DNA of 64,000 nt. It comes from an uncultured Collinsella sp. (GTDB lineage: Bacteria; Actinomycetota; Coriobacteriia; Coriobacteriales; Coriobacteriaceae). The translations under genes were made by a program, and so were the position numbers. Positions 16,236-24,574 of the stretch are shown piece after piece (the stretch's first letter is position 1; the number at the start of each line of letters is the position of its first letter). The notes under the pieces were generated by a model. It searched no databases, was not told the DNA's origin, and saw nothing but the letters and a program-made list of their open reading frames with translations. The stretch spans positions 1 to 64,000 of the forward strand of contig UQLC01000004.1 of NCBI GenBank assembly GCA_900541795.1. The letters run 5' to 3'.

Positions 16236-17540
16236 TTGAATAGCCAGCTGATCCAACAGGGCCGCGCCGCTTACCGCGCGGGTGATTTTTCCGCTGCAGC
16301 CCAGATGCTTGGGGCGGCAAAGACTCCCGATGAGATTATGGGCGAGGCCGATCACCTTCGTGGTAACGCCTTGATGCACCTGGGCATGTATGCCGAGGCC
16401 GCCGAGGCCTACGCCGCCGCCCTCAACGACGGCACCTATGGCAAGCGCGGCGCGCTGCTCACCAACCGCGGCAAGGCGCTCGCCGCCGTGGGCGACTACA
16501 CGACGGCCGCTCAGGCGTTCTCTGCTGCTACGCAGGACGCTTCTTATGCTACGCCGTTCAAGGCCTATCTGGGCCTGGGTAACGCGCTGTTCCAGTCGGG
16601 CGACTATGCCAACGCGGGTACTGCCTTCCGTCAGGCTGCCATCGATGGCGCCAATCCGGCTCCTGCCGCCGCGCTCGGCGAGCTCGGTCGTTGCTTCATC
16701 AAGCTCGGCCGTCCGGCGGATGCCGTGGAGACCTACCGCACGGCTATCGACTTTGCCGGCCCCCGCGACGACACGCGTGCGCTCAACGCCGGCATGGGTC
16801 AGGCGCTTTCTGCCGCCGGCCGTCCCTCCGACGCACTCGACGCCTTTAACGCCGCTACTGCCGATGGCATCTACCAGCTCACCTCCGAGCAGGCCGATGA
16901 GCTTGCCCGCGTGCACGATTCGCTTGCCGCGCTGTCTGCCCAGACGGCTATGGCCACGGCTCCGGCGCCCGCGATGGACGCTCCTGCCGTCGATCCGCTC
17001 GATCCTACGGGCGCGACCGGTCAGTTTATGCCCGATCCCTCGGACACCGGCTTCTTTACGCTGTCCGAGTCCGAGATGGTCCAGCAGGACCGTCAGGATC
17101 GTAAGCAGGCCAAGGTCCGTCGTCGCCATCGCCACACGGGCCTCAAAGTCTTCATTGTGCTGCTTCTGCTCATTTTGATCGCCGCGGGCGGTCTGGGCTT
17201 TGCTTACACGCGCGGCTTTGGCTTCCCGTCTCAGGAGTCTGTCGTTACCGATCTGTTCCAGGCTGCCGGCGACGGTGATACGGCAAAGGCCGAGTCTTGC
17301 CTGGCCTCGAGCCTGTCCGAGGACGCTAAGTCGATGATCATCTCCTCGATTCCGCAGGGTGCCACCGTGTCCGTCGAGGGCATGGACCAGTCCATGACCG
17401 AGACGACCGCTAAGGTGAAGGCATCGCTGTCCAAGGGCGGCGAGCAGGAGTACACCGTCAAATTCGTGCGCTCCGACAACCATATCGGCTGGGCCGTTTC
17501 CTCGCTCGATATGGATTTCTCGGCTGCTGACAACCAGTAG
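16236..17540 (+). CDS. TPR-repeat, single-pass membrane protein
   Basis: A 434-residue protein beginning at TTG with AAAGGGGA upstream. About six tetratricopeptide-like helical pairs fill residues 1-230 (for example AAYRAGDFSAAAQML, NALFQSGDYANAGTAF, GRCFIKLGRPADAVETY). A basic stretch precedes a membrane helix VFIVLLLLILIAAGGLGFAY near 300-320, and a 100-residue external domain follows, resembling lumazine-binding-like or DUF4878 domains (FQAAGDGDTAKAESCL). TPRs usually hold protein partners; the partner is unknown. Placed directly upstream of mreB, but a hairpin separates them. Confidence 0.8.
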   Translation: MNSQLIQQGRAAYRAGDFSAAAQMLGAAKTPDEIMGEADHLRGNALMHLGMYAEAAEAYAAALNDGTYGKRGALLTNRGKALAAVGDYTTAAQAFSAATQDASYATPFKAYLGLGNALFQSGDYANAGTAFRQAAIDGANPAPAAALGELGRCFIKLGRPADAVETYRTAIDFAGPRDDTRALNAGMGQALSAAGRPSDALDAFNAATADGIYQLTSEQADELARVHDSLAALSAQTAMATAPAPAMDAPAVDPLDPTGATGQFMPDPSDTGFFTLSESEMVQQDRQDRKQAKVRRRHRHTGLKVFIVLLLLILIAAGGLGFAYTRGFGFPSQESVVTDLFQAAGDGDTAKAESCLASSLSEDAKSMIISSIPQGATVSVEGMDQSMTETTAKVKASLSKGGEQEYTVKFVRSDNHIGWAVSSLDMDFSAADNQ

Positions 17541-17562
17541 TGACCTTATGGGATTTAGCTTT

Positions 17563-17595
17563 GCCCGGCGCTTCACCGCAAGTGAGGTGCCGGGC
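17563..17595 (+). terminator. Hairpin after the TPR gene
   Basis: Outer stem GCCCGGC/GCCGGGC and inner stem CTTCAC/GTGAGG. There is no T run after it, so it may be a weak terminator or mRNA 3'-end stabiliser. Confidence 0.45.
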
Positions 17596-17655
17596 TTGCG
17601 CTAGTATGATGAGCTAGTAGTTTTCCAGCAATCATCCAACACATCAGGAGTTGCG

Positions 17656-18699
17656 TTGTTTTCTTTGATGGATATGTTCTTCGGTAGCTATGCGGGCGAT
17701 CTTGCCATCGACCTCGGCACCGCAAATACGCTTGTCTCCGTGCGCGGCAAGGGCATCGTCATTCGCGAGCCCTCTGTTGTCGCCATCGACAAGAACGACG
17801 AGCGCATCCTGGCGGTCGGCATCGAGGCCAAGCGCATGCTCGGTCGTACGCCCGGCAACATCGTGGCCGTTCGTCCCCTTAAGGACGGCGTCATCGCCGA
17901 CTTCGATGTTACCGAGGCTATGCTTCGCTACTTTATCGACAAGGCTTCCGAGAAGCGCTATCCGTGGACCCCGCGTCCGCGCGTTGTCGTCTGCGTTCCC
18001 TCCGGCGTCACGTCGGTCGAGAAGCGCGCTGTCTTTGAGGCCACGATTCAGGCCGGTGCCCGCCAGGCCTATCTGATCGAGGAGCCCATGGCCGCCGCTA
18101 TCGGCGCCGACCTGCCCGTCGAGGAACCCACCGGCTCCATGGTCATCGACATCGGCGGCGGTACCACCGAGGTCGCTGTTATCGCCATGGGCGGCATCGT
18201 CGTCTCGCAGTCCATCCGTATTGCCGGTGACGAGTTCGACCAGGCTATCCTCACGCACGTTCGCGATGCCTACAACCTGGCCATCGGCGAGCGTACGGCA
18301 GAGGACATCAAGATCAAGGTCGGCTCCGCCGTGCCGCTCAAGGACGAGCTCGACGTCGAGGTCAACGGCCGCGACGTGATTACCGGTCTGCCCAAGACCG
18401 TACGCATCGAGAGCGAGGAGATTCGTCGCGCACTCAACAAGCCGCTCGACGAGATGGCCAAGGCCGTCAAGGACGCACTCGATGCCACGCCGCCCGATCT
18501 TGCCTCTGACCTTATGTACTATGGCATATTGCTGACCGGTGGCGGCGCGCTGCTGCGCGGTCTCGACGTGCGCCTGCGCGATGAGACCGGCGTTTCGGTC
18601 AACGTCAGCCCCACGGCGCTCGATAACGTCGTTAACGGCTGTGCCCGCGTGCTCGAGGCCAATGCGTTTGATGGCGGCTTCGTCCAGACCAATGCTTAA
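17656..18699 (+). CDS. mreB: Rod-shape actin homologue MreB
   Basis: Bacterial actin that guides lateral wall synthesis. Its 347 residues show the actin-fold signatures: phosphate 1 loop IDLGTANTLV, phosphate 2 VIDIGGGTTEVAVIA, IEEPMAAAIGA and adenosine motif LTGGGALLRGLD. The N-terminal FSLMDMFFGSYAG would be the membrane-contact segment. Start is TTG at 17656, five bases after AGGAG; the ATG at 17668 is too far from that site. It heads the mreBCD-mrdA-rodA elongasome cluster. Confidence 0.97.
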   Translation: MFSLMDMFFGSYAGDLAIDLGTANTLVSVRGKGIVIREPSVVAIDKNDERILAVGIEAKRMLGRTPGNIVAVRPLKDGVIADFDVTEAMLRYFIDKASEKRYPWTPRPRVVVCVPSGVTSVEKRAVFEATIQAGARQAYLIEEPMAAAIGADLPVEEPTGSMVIDIGGGTTEVAVIAMGGIVVSQSIRIAGDEFDQAILTHVRDAYNLAIGERTAEDIKIKVGSAVPLKDELDVEVNGRDVITGLPKTVRIESEEIRRALNKPLDEMAKAVKDALDATPPDLASDLMYYGILLTGGGALLRGLDVRLRDETGVSVNVSPTALDNVVNGCARVLEANAFDGGFVQTNA

Positions 18700-18720
18700 T
18701 TTCCAAAAGGTGGATTCCAT

Positions 18721-19719
18721 TTGGCACGATCTTCGGGTTTCTCCACAAATCTGAATACCAAGCGACAATCAACGGGTATGCGCCCGTTGATTGTTTTCAG
18801 CCTGATTTCGGTGTTGCTGCTCACGTTTTACATCCGCGAGGGCGAGGCAGGACCGATTCATGCCGTGCGTTCGGGCGTAACGACGATTACCTCGCCGGTG
18901 CGCTTTGTGGGCTCGGCTGTGGCGGCCCCCTTCAATGCGATCGGCAACGTGTTCTCTAACCTTACGGCGTCGCAGGACACGCTTGACGAGCTTAAGAAGC
19001 AAAATGAGGAGCTGACCTCTAAGGTTGCTGAGCTCTCCGAGGCTCAAAAGACCGCCGAGCGTCTGGAGGGGCTGGTCGGGCTGCAGTCGACCTACAACCT
19101 CAAATCGACCGCTGCTCGTATCGTTGGTGCCTCGGGCGATGCCTGGACCTCGACCGTAACCATCGACAAGGGCTCTGCCGACGGCCTTACCATCAACATG
19201 CCTGTGACGAGTTCGGCCGGTGTTATCGGCCAGATCATCGAAGTCTCGGCCAAGACGTCCACCGTGCGCCTGATTGGCGACGAGAACTCGGGCGTGTCCG
19301 CTATGGTGCAGGACACGCGCGCCCAGGGCATGCTGCAGGGTCAGGCTGACGGCACGCTGCGTCTTGAGTACGTGAGCGTCGACTCCGATGTTAAGGTTGG
19401 CGACATTATCGTGACCTCGGGCATTGGCGGTGTGTTCCCCAAGGGTCTACCGCTCGGCACCGTCTCGTCGGTTGAGAAATCGGCAAACGACGTGTACTAC
19501 ACCATTGTGGTGCGCGCTCAGACCACGGCCGAGAACAACGAGGAAGTGCTGGTCATTACCTCGCTGACCGACGAACAGTCGGCCTCGGATGAGGACGTGA
19601 GCACGGCCAACAGCACGCCGCAAGGAACGTCGCGCGACGCTGCGACCAAGACGAAGGACGAGAGCTCGGATGACAGTTCCGACACGTCCGAGACGACCGA
19701 TTCTGGCTCGAACGAATAG
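18721..19719 (+). CDS. mreC: Rod-shape protein MreC
   Basis: A 332-residue bitopic membrane protein linking MreB to the external wall machinery. There is one membrane helix near residues 20-38 (MRPLIVFSLISVLLLTFYI), a coiled coil about 80-115, then the beta-barrel MreC domain (ARIVGASGDAWTSTVTIDKG, VGDIIVTSGIGGVFPKGLPLG). A Ser/Thr/Asp-rich disordered tail of about 45 residues follows. TTG start preceded by AAGGTGG. Second gene of the elongasome operon, 21 bases after mreB. Confidence 0.95.
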   Translation: MARSSGFSTNLNTKRQSTGMRPLIVFSLISVLLLTFYIREGEAGPIHAVRSGVTTITSPVRFVGSAVAAPFNAIGNVFSNLTASQDTLDELKKQNEELTSKVAELSEAQKTAERLEGLVGLQSTYNLKSTAARIVGASGDAWTSTVTIDKGSADGLTINMPVTSSAGVIGQIIEVSAKTSTVRLIGDENSGVSAMVQDTRAQGMLQGQADGTLRLEYVSVDSDVKVGDIIVTSGIGGVFPKGLPLGTVSSVEKSANDVYYTIVVRAQTTAENNEEVLVITSLTDEQSASDEDVSTANSTPQGTSRDAATKTKDESSDDSSDTSETTDSGSNE

Positions 19720-19730
19720 GGGGCATGTCC

Positions 19731-20297
19731 ATGGATCTACACGAGCAGGGGATGAGCTCCCGCACGTTTGTAATCGCCGCCATCGTGTGCGTGCTGCTGC
19801 AGGCAGGCCTGGCACCGCAGATCTCCATTGCGGGCGGTCGCGTCAACTTCATGATTATCCTGGTGTGCCTAAGCGTGTTCTCGGGCGACCCGACCCGTGC
19901 CGTCGTGTGCGGTTTTTGCAGCGGCTTGTTCTATGACCTGTCCGCTGCCGTGCCGGTGGGCGTTATGTCGCTCCTGCTGACCGTGGGTTCTTTTGCCCTG
20001 GTGCACAGCGCCGTCGGTCAGACGGGCGGTACCCCGAGTGCGCGCGGCGTCACTGTGGGCGCCTTTGCGCTCGTCATTAATGTGATCTACAGCATCATTT
20101 TGCTGTTTATGGGTTTGGAGACGAGCTTTGTCGTGGCGATCTTCGGCCATGCGCTGCCGTCCTCGATCCTGACGGGTCTGGTTGCCATTCCGTTTTTGAT
20201 GTCCGGCGTCGTGCCGCAGTCCGGCTATGGATTCTCCGCACGTGGCGGACGCCAGACGGGTATGCGCTTTAAGCCCAAGAGCCGCAAGCTCAAATAG
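19731..20297 (+). CDS. mreD: Rod-shape protein MreD
   Basis: A polytopic inner-membrane protein of 188 residues with about five hydrophobic helices and a basic C-terminal tail (MRFKPKSRKLK). Sequence conservation in MreD is weak; the call rests on size, topology, a FMIILVCLSVFSGDPTRAVVCGF-like conserved region and its place between mreC and the PBP2 gene. Of two close ATGs I chose 19731, seven bases after AGGGGG; the ATG at 19725 is only one base away. Confidence 0.9.
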   Translation: MDLHEQGMSSRTFVIAAIVCVLLQAGLAPQISIAGGRVNFMIILVCLSVFSGDPTRAVVCGFCSGLFYDLSAAVPVGVMSLLLTVGSFALVHSAVGQTGGTPSARGVTVGAFALVINVIYSIILLFMGLETSFVVAIFGHALPSSILTGLVAIPFLMSGVVPQSGYGFSARGGRQTGMRFKPKSRKLK

Positions 20298-20310
20298 GGG
20301 AGGCCCGTAG

Positions 20311-22380
20311 ATGTCTTCCCAGATGACGGTTATTATCGCCGGTATCGTGCTGGTTGTGGCCATCGTGGTCGCGCTGGTCATCATGCGTCGAGGCGATTCC
20401 CGTTTTACCTACGATACACAGCATGGAACGGCCCCGCGCGCCACCGAGGGCGAGGGCAATACCGCGGCGACCGCCTTTAAGGGCCGCTTTTCCATCCTCA
20501 CCACGGGTGTGGGCGCGATGTTTGCGGCGCTCGCCGTCAAGCTGTGGGGCATGCAGATGGTCTCATCGGACTATTACGAGAAGCAGGCCAATAGTAATCA
20601 GACTCGCACCGTTACAACACCCGCTGTGCGCGGTCGCATCCTCGACCGCAATGGCGTGGCGCTTGTCCAGAACCGTCCCTCACTTGCTGTCGTGGCCTAC
20701 CGCGACCTTGCCGAGGATGAGGTTCTGGTTCGCCATCTTGCCAACGTGCTTGGAATGCCTTACGTGGCGGTCCTTCGCAATATTCAGGACAATACAGAGG
20801 GCGCTCAGAGCCTGCATACCATCGCGACGGACGTCCGTCGCTCCACGGTTGCCTATATCAAGGAACACGCCGGCGAGTTCCCGGGCGTCAAGATTGCCGA
20901 GCGTACCGAGCGTCAGTATCCATATGGCGAGACGGCATGCCATATCTTGGGCTATACCGGCACCATTACCTCCGAGCAGCTCGAGGCCCAGAATAAGAAA
21001 ACCTCTGGCGATGATGATGCTTCTGCTGGCAAGATTACGTACCAGTCGGGCGATATCGTGGGCCAGGCGGGCGTTGAGAGCTACTACGAAAACCTGCTGC
21101 AGGGTATTCGTGGCGAGCAGACCGTCAAGGTCGATGCCTCGGGCAATGTGACCGGTCAGGCCGGCGCCGTGCCCGCGAAGGCCGGCTCCGACATTAAGCT
21201 CACGCTCGACCTTAAGATCCAACAGGCCTGTGAGACGGCACTGGCGAGCGCTATCGAGCTTGCCAAGACCACTGGCTACAGCAATGCCGGCAACGGCGCT
21301 GTGGTGTGTCTCGATCCCAACAATGGCGAGATCCTGGGCATGGCGAGCGAGCCCAAGTTCGATCCGTCCGTCTTTATCGGCGGCGTCTCAAATGACGTGT
21401 GGACCGAGCTCAATGATGACAAGGGTTCGCACCCGCTGCTCAACCGCGCCATTAGCGGACAGTACATGTCGGCTTCGACCATCAAGCCGCTCTCGGCACT
21501 GGCCGGTCTTGAGTTTGGAACCTACACGTCGGGGCAGACGACCAACTGCACGGGCTATTGGACGGGTCTGGGCAAGTCGTGGGGCAAGTACTGCTGGCTG
21601 CATTCCGGCCACGGCACCATGACGCTGCAGTCGGGTATCGCCAACTCGTGCGACCCCGTCTTCTACGACATGGGCAAGGCGTTCTTTTATGACGAGAAAC
21701 ATTCCGAGGGCCTGCAGGAGGTCTTTCGTCGCTGGGGCCTAGGCAAGACCTGCGGTATCGATCTGCCGAGTGAGGGCGCGGGCCGTATTCCCGATGCCGA
21801 GTGGAAAGAGTCGTACTTCACCGATGCATCTGCCGAGGACCGCAAGTGGAATGCCGGTGATATGACGAACATTGCCATCGGCCAGGGCGACATCCTGGTG
21901 ACGCCCCTGCAGATGGCGTGCGCCTATATGGGTCTTGCCAACGGCGGTAAACAGTACGTGCCTCACGTGTTTTTATCTGCCGTGTCGCGCGATGGCGACG
22001 GCGATGCCTATAAGTACAACGGCAAGGGCAAGAAGAAGCGCCTGGAGGCCAAGATCAACAGCGATTCGGATTTGGCTCTAGTTCGCAACGGCATGCACGA
22101 CGTGATTTACACGGCATCGACGTCCCTGGCGGCGCACTTTGGCACCCTGACGCCGCAGGTATACGGCAAGTCGGGCACGGGCGAGAAAAGTGGCGAGGAC
22201 GAATACGCGTGGTTCTGCGCCTATGCACCGGCCGATGATCCCAAGTATGTCATCGCTACTGTTCTGGAGCAGGGCGGCGGCGGCTCAGATACCGCGATGC
22301 ATGTCGTACGCGACGTGCTCGGCGTGATTTATGACGAGCCCGATACCTCTTCGGCCTCGGGCGATTCCTCGGTTCGATAG
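20311..22380 (+). CDS. mrdA: Penicillin-binding protein 2, elongasome transpeptidase
   Basis: Class B PBP that cross-links peptidoglycan along the cell side wall. The transpeptidase motifs are intact: SxxK as STIK (in MSASTIKPLSALAG), SxN-type as SCD (IANSCDPVFYD, as in other PBP2 enzymes) and KSGTGE. The PBP dimer domain begins at RGRILDRNGVALVQN. At 689 residues it is long, partly because of an extra N-terminal hydrophobic segment (residues 5-27) before the usual anchor (about 60-80). That would allow two membrane passes, or be a mispredicted start, though GGGGAGG supports ATG 20311. Confidence 0.94.
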   Translation: MSSQMTVIIAGIVLVVAIVVALVIMRRGDSRFTYDTQHGTAPRATEGEGNTAATAFKGRFSILTTGVGAMFAALAVKLWGMQMVSSDYYEKQANSNQTRTVTTPAVRGRILDRNGVALVQNRPSLAVVAYRDLAEDEVLVRHLANVLGMPYVAVLRNIQDNTEGAQSLHTIATDVRRSTVAYIKEHAGEFPGVKIAERTERQYPYGETACHILGYTGTITSEQLEAQNKKTSGDDDASAGKITYQSGDIVGQAGVESYYENLLQGIRGEQTVKVDASGNVTGQAGAVPAKAGSDIKLTLDLKIQQACETALASAIELAKTTGYSNAGNGAVVCLDPNNGEILGMASEPKFDPSVFIGGVSNDVWTELNDDKGSHPLLNRAISGQYMSASTIKPLSALAGLEFGTYTSGQTTNCTGYWTGLGKSWGKYCWLHSGHGTMTLQSGIANSCDPVFYDMGKAFFYDEKHSEGLQEVFRRWGLGKTCGIDLPSEGAGRIPDAEWKESYFTDASAEDRKWNAGDMTNIAIGQGDILVTPLQMACAYMGLANGGKQYVPHVFLSAVSRDGDGDAYKYNGKGKKKRLEAKINSDSDLALVRNGMHDVIYTASTSLAAHFGTLTPQVYGKSGTGEKSGEDEYAWFCAYAPADDPKYVIATVLEQGGGGSDTAMHVVRDVLGVIYDEPDTSSASGDSSVR

Positions 22381-22389
22381 GAGGTTGCG

Positions 22390-23616
22390 ATGGATTTTTC
22401 TCCGGCGGATCTGTTCCGTTCAACTAAGACCGGCTCTCGCAGCAGCCTGGACCGCGTCAACAAGCAACTTTCGGCCTCGCGCGGCACGTTTCGCCAAAAG
22501 GTGCATATCGGTGTGCTCGTGGCTACTGTGGCGCTCGTCGCCTACGGTGCCATCATTATCTGGTCGGCTTCGCAGTTTAAGGCCGATGCCTCGTTCTCAC
22601 GCCATCTGCTGGGAATTGGCATCGGAGCGGTGCTGGCGGTGCTGGTCTGGCGTACCGATCTGCGCGGTATTTCCAATTTCTCGACAGCGTTGCTCGTCAT
22701 CGACCTGATCGTGATCCTCTCGCCCAAGATTCCGGGTCTGTCCTATACGGGCGGTCTGGGCATGACGGGCTGGATCAAGATTCCCGGTATCGGCTTGACA
22801 TTCCAGCCGGTTGAGCTTGCCAAGCTCATCACCATCTTCTTTATTGCTACGCTTGGATCGCAGTATAACGGCCGCATCGATACCGTTCGCGACTACGTCA
22901 AGCTCTGTGGCATGCTGTCCATTCCGTTTTTGGCCGTCGTCGCCATGGGCGATCTGGGCTCGGGCCTGGTCGTGCTGGTTTCGGGCGCCATCGTCATTTG
23001 TATGAGCGGTGCACGCCGCGAATGGGTGCTGTCGACCCTGGCCCTGCTCGTGGGCCTGGTGGCCCTCGTCCTGGCGCTCGATTCGGTCTTTGATTCGTTG
23101 CTCGGCCACGATGTGCTCATCAAGCAGTATCAGATGAACCGTCTGACGGTCTTTATCGACCCCGATAATGCCGATTCGGACGATGCCTACAACCTGCAGC
23201 AGTCGCTTATCGCCGTTGGCTCGGGCGGCTTCTTTGGTAAGGGTTTGGGCCATGCGACGCAGTCAGCCGGCGGCTTTCTGCCTGAGTTCCACACCGACTT
23301 CGTCTTCGCCTTTCTGTCCGAGACCTTTGGCTTTTGTGGCTCCTTTTTGCTGCTGTGCTTGTACGTGCTGCTGATCTTTTCGACGATTCGCGTCGCCTTT
23401 AAGTGTGAGTCGCTGTTTTTGCGTCTTTCGTGTGTGGGCATCGTTGGCATGTGGGCGTTCCAGACCTTCGAAAACATCGGCATGTGCATCGGCATGATGC
23501 CGATTACCGGTATTCCGCTACCGTTTATTAGCTTCGGTTCGTCTTCGATGATGATTCAGCTGCTGACGGTGGGTATCGTACAATCCATATGGCGGCATCG
23601 TTCGGGCGCCGCGTAA
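22390..23616 (+). CDS. rodA: RodA, SEDS peptidoglycan glycosyltransferase
   Basis: A 408-residue polytopic membrane protein of the FtsW/RodA/SpoVE (SEDS) family, the polymerase partner of the PBP2 encoded just upstream. Visible SEDS features are FQPVELAKL with the catalytic-region motif, AVVAMGDLGSGLVVL, a large external loop, GSGGFFGKGLGHATQSAGGFLPEFHTDFVFA, and PFISFGSSS near the C-terminus. GGAGG ribosome site. RodA rather than FtsW is inferred from the mre/mrdA context. Confidence 0.95.
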   Translation: MDFSPADLFRSTKTGSRSSLDRVNKQLSASRGTFRQKVHIGVLVATVALVAYGAIIIWSASQFKADASFSRHLLGIGIGAVLAVLVWRTDLRGISNFSTALLVIDLIVILSPKIPGLSYTGGLGMTGWIKIPGIGLTFQPVELAKLITIFFIATLGSQYNGRIDTVRDYVKLCGMLSIPFLAVVAMGDLGSGLVVLVSGAIVICMSGARREWVLSTLALLVGLVALVLALDSVFDSLLGHDVLIKQYQMNRLTVFIDPDNADSDDAYNLQQSLIAVGSGGFFGKGLGHATQSAGGFLPEFHTDFVFAFLSETFGFCGSFLLLCLYVLLIFSTIRVAFKCESLFLRLSCVGIVGMWAFQTFENIGMCIGMMPITGIPLPFISFGSSSMMIQLLTVGIVQSIWRHRSGAA

Positions 23617-23634
23617 CCGCTGGAGGGGTTTGCT

Positions 23635-24564
23635 ATGAAAATTCCCGTAGATAAGCTGACCCGCGCTTTTAAGATGGGCGCGTCCGTTAAGAAGGATTCC
23701 GATACGCCGGTGCGCGTCTCGGTCTATCTGGATTCGTCCGCCTCGCGCTTTCTGGCCGAGACGGTGCGTGACGCCTTTGTGCCGCAGACGACCTCGGGTA
23801 TTGTGCGCGTCGAGCGTCTGGGGGAGGAGCGAATTGCTCCAAAGACCGATACCGATGTGGTGCTGGTGCTCTCGTGTGGTTCCGACCGCTTGGAGAGTGC
23901 CGTGCAGGAGCTCGTGATCGCCGGCGCGCCCGTGTGCGTGCTTGCCGAGTCTGCTGTGGAGGTGCCGTTTATCGAGGAGTCCACGCCCATGCTCGGCGTG
24001 GTAGCGGCAACCGATAAGACGTATCTGCTCGAGACGCTTGCCCGCTGGATTCTCGATCGCACCGACAAGGAAACGGCTTTTGCGGCGAACTTTGCCTTTA
24101 TGCGTATCGCGGCGGCCAATCGTATCATCACCTCGTGCGCGCTTACCAATATGGCGACCGGTGCTCTGGTGTTTTTGCCGGGCGCCGATTATCCCGTTAT
24201 GGCGCTGGCGCAGGTGGGCATGCTCTTTGAGCTCGCTGCCGTCTTTGGACGCGGCATTAAGCCTGAGCGCGGCTACGAGGTCGCGGGCGTGCTTGCCGGC
24301 GGTCTTGTGATCCGCGCGGTCACCCGCGCACTCGTCAAGCAGACGCCGCATATTGGGTTTGTCGTCAAGGCGCTCACTGCTGCCGCGGGCACCTATGGCA
24401 TGGGCCGTGCGCTCGTTTCGCTCTACGAGCGCGATGTCGACTACAGCCGTGCCAACGAGGTGGTCACTGCCACGTTCTCCCGCGTTCGCGATCTGGTGAC
24501 CACCGTCGCGGGCGCTACCCGTCCTATGGCGTCCTATCAGGACGCATCAGATCTCGCTGCTTAG
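23635..24564 (+). CDS. DUF697-like membrane-associated protein
   Basis: A 309-residue protein of unknown function. Residues 1-135 look like a soluble alpha/beta region (VRVSVYLDSSASRFLAE, VVLVLSCGSD). Residues 150-275 are hydrophobic helices with AANRIITSCALTNMATGA and a glycine-rich stretch GYEVAGVLAGGLVIRAVTRALVKQ, resembling the DUF697/YcjF family associated with GTPases. No nucleotide-binding loop is visible. It sits 19 bases after rodA and 11 before the radical SAM gene, so it is probably cotranscribed; a wall- or membrane-related role is a guess. Confidence 0.65.
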   Translation: MKIPVDKLTRAFKMGASVKKDSDTPVRVSVYLDSSASRFLAETVRDAFVPQTTSGIVRVERLGEERIAPKTDTDVVLVLSCGSDRLESAVQELVIAGAPVCVLAESAVEVPFIEESTPMLGVVAATDKTYLLETLARWILDRTDKETAFAANFAFMRIAAANRIITSCALTNMATGALVFLPGADYPVMALAQVGMLFELAAVFGRGIKPERGYEVAGVLAGGLVIRAVTRALVKQTPHIGFVVKALTAAAGTYGMGRALVSLYERDVDYSRANEVVTATFSRVRDLVTTVAGATRPMASYQDASDLAA

Positions 24565-24574
24565 GGGTTTTCCG

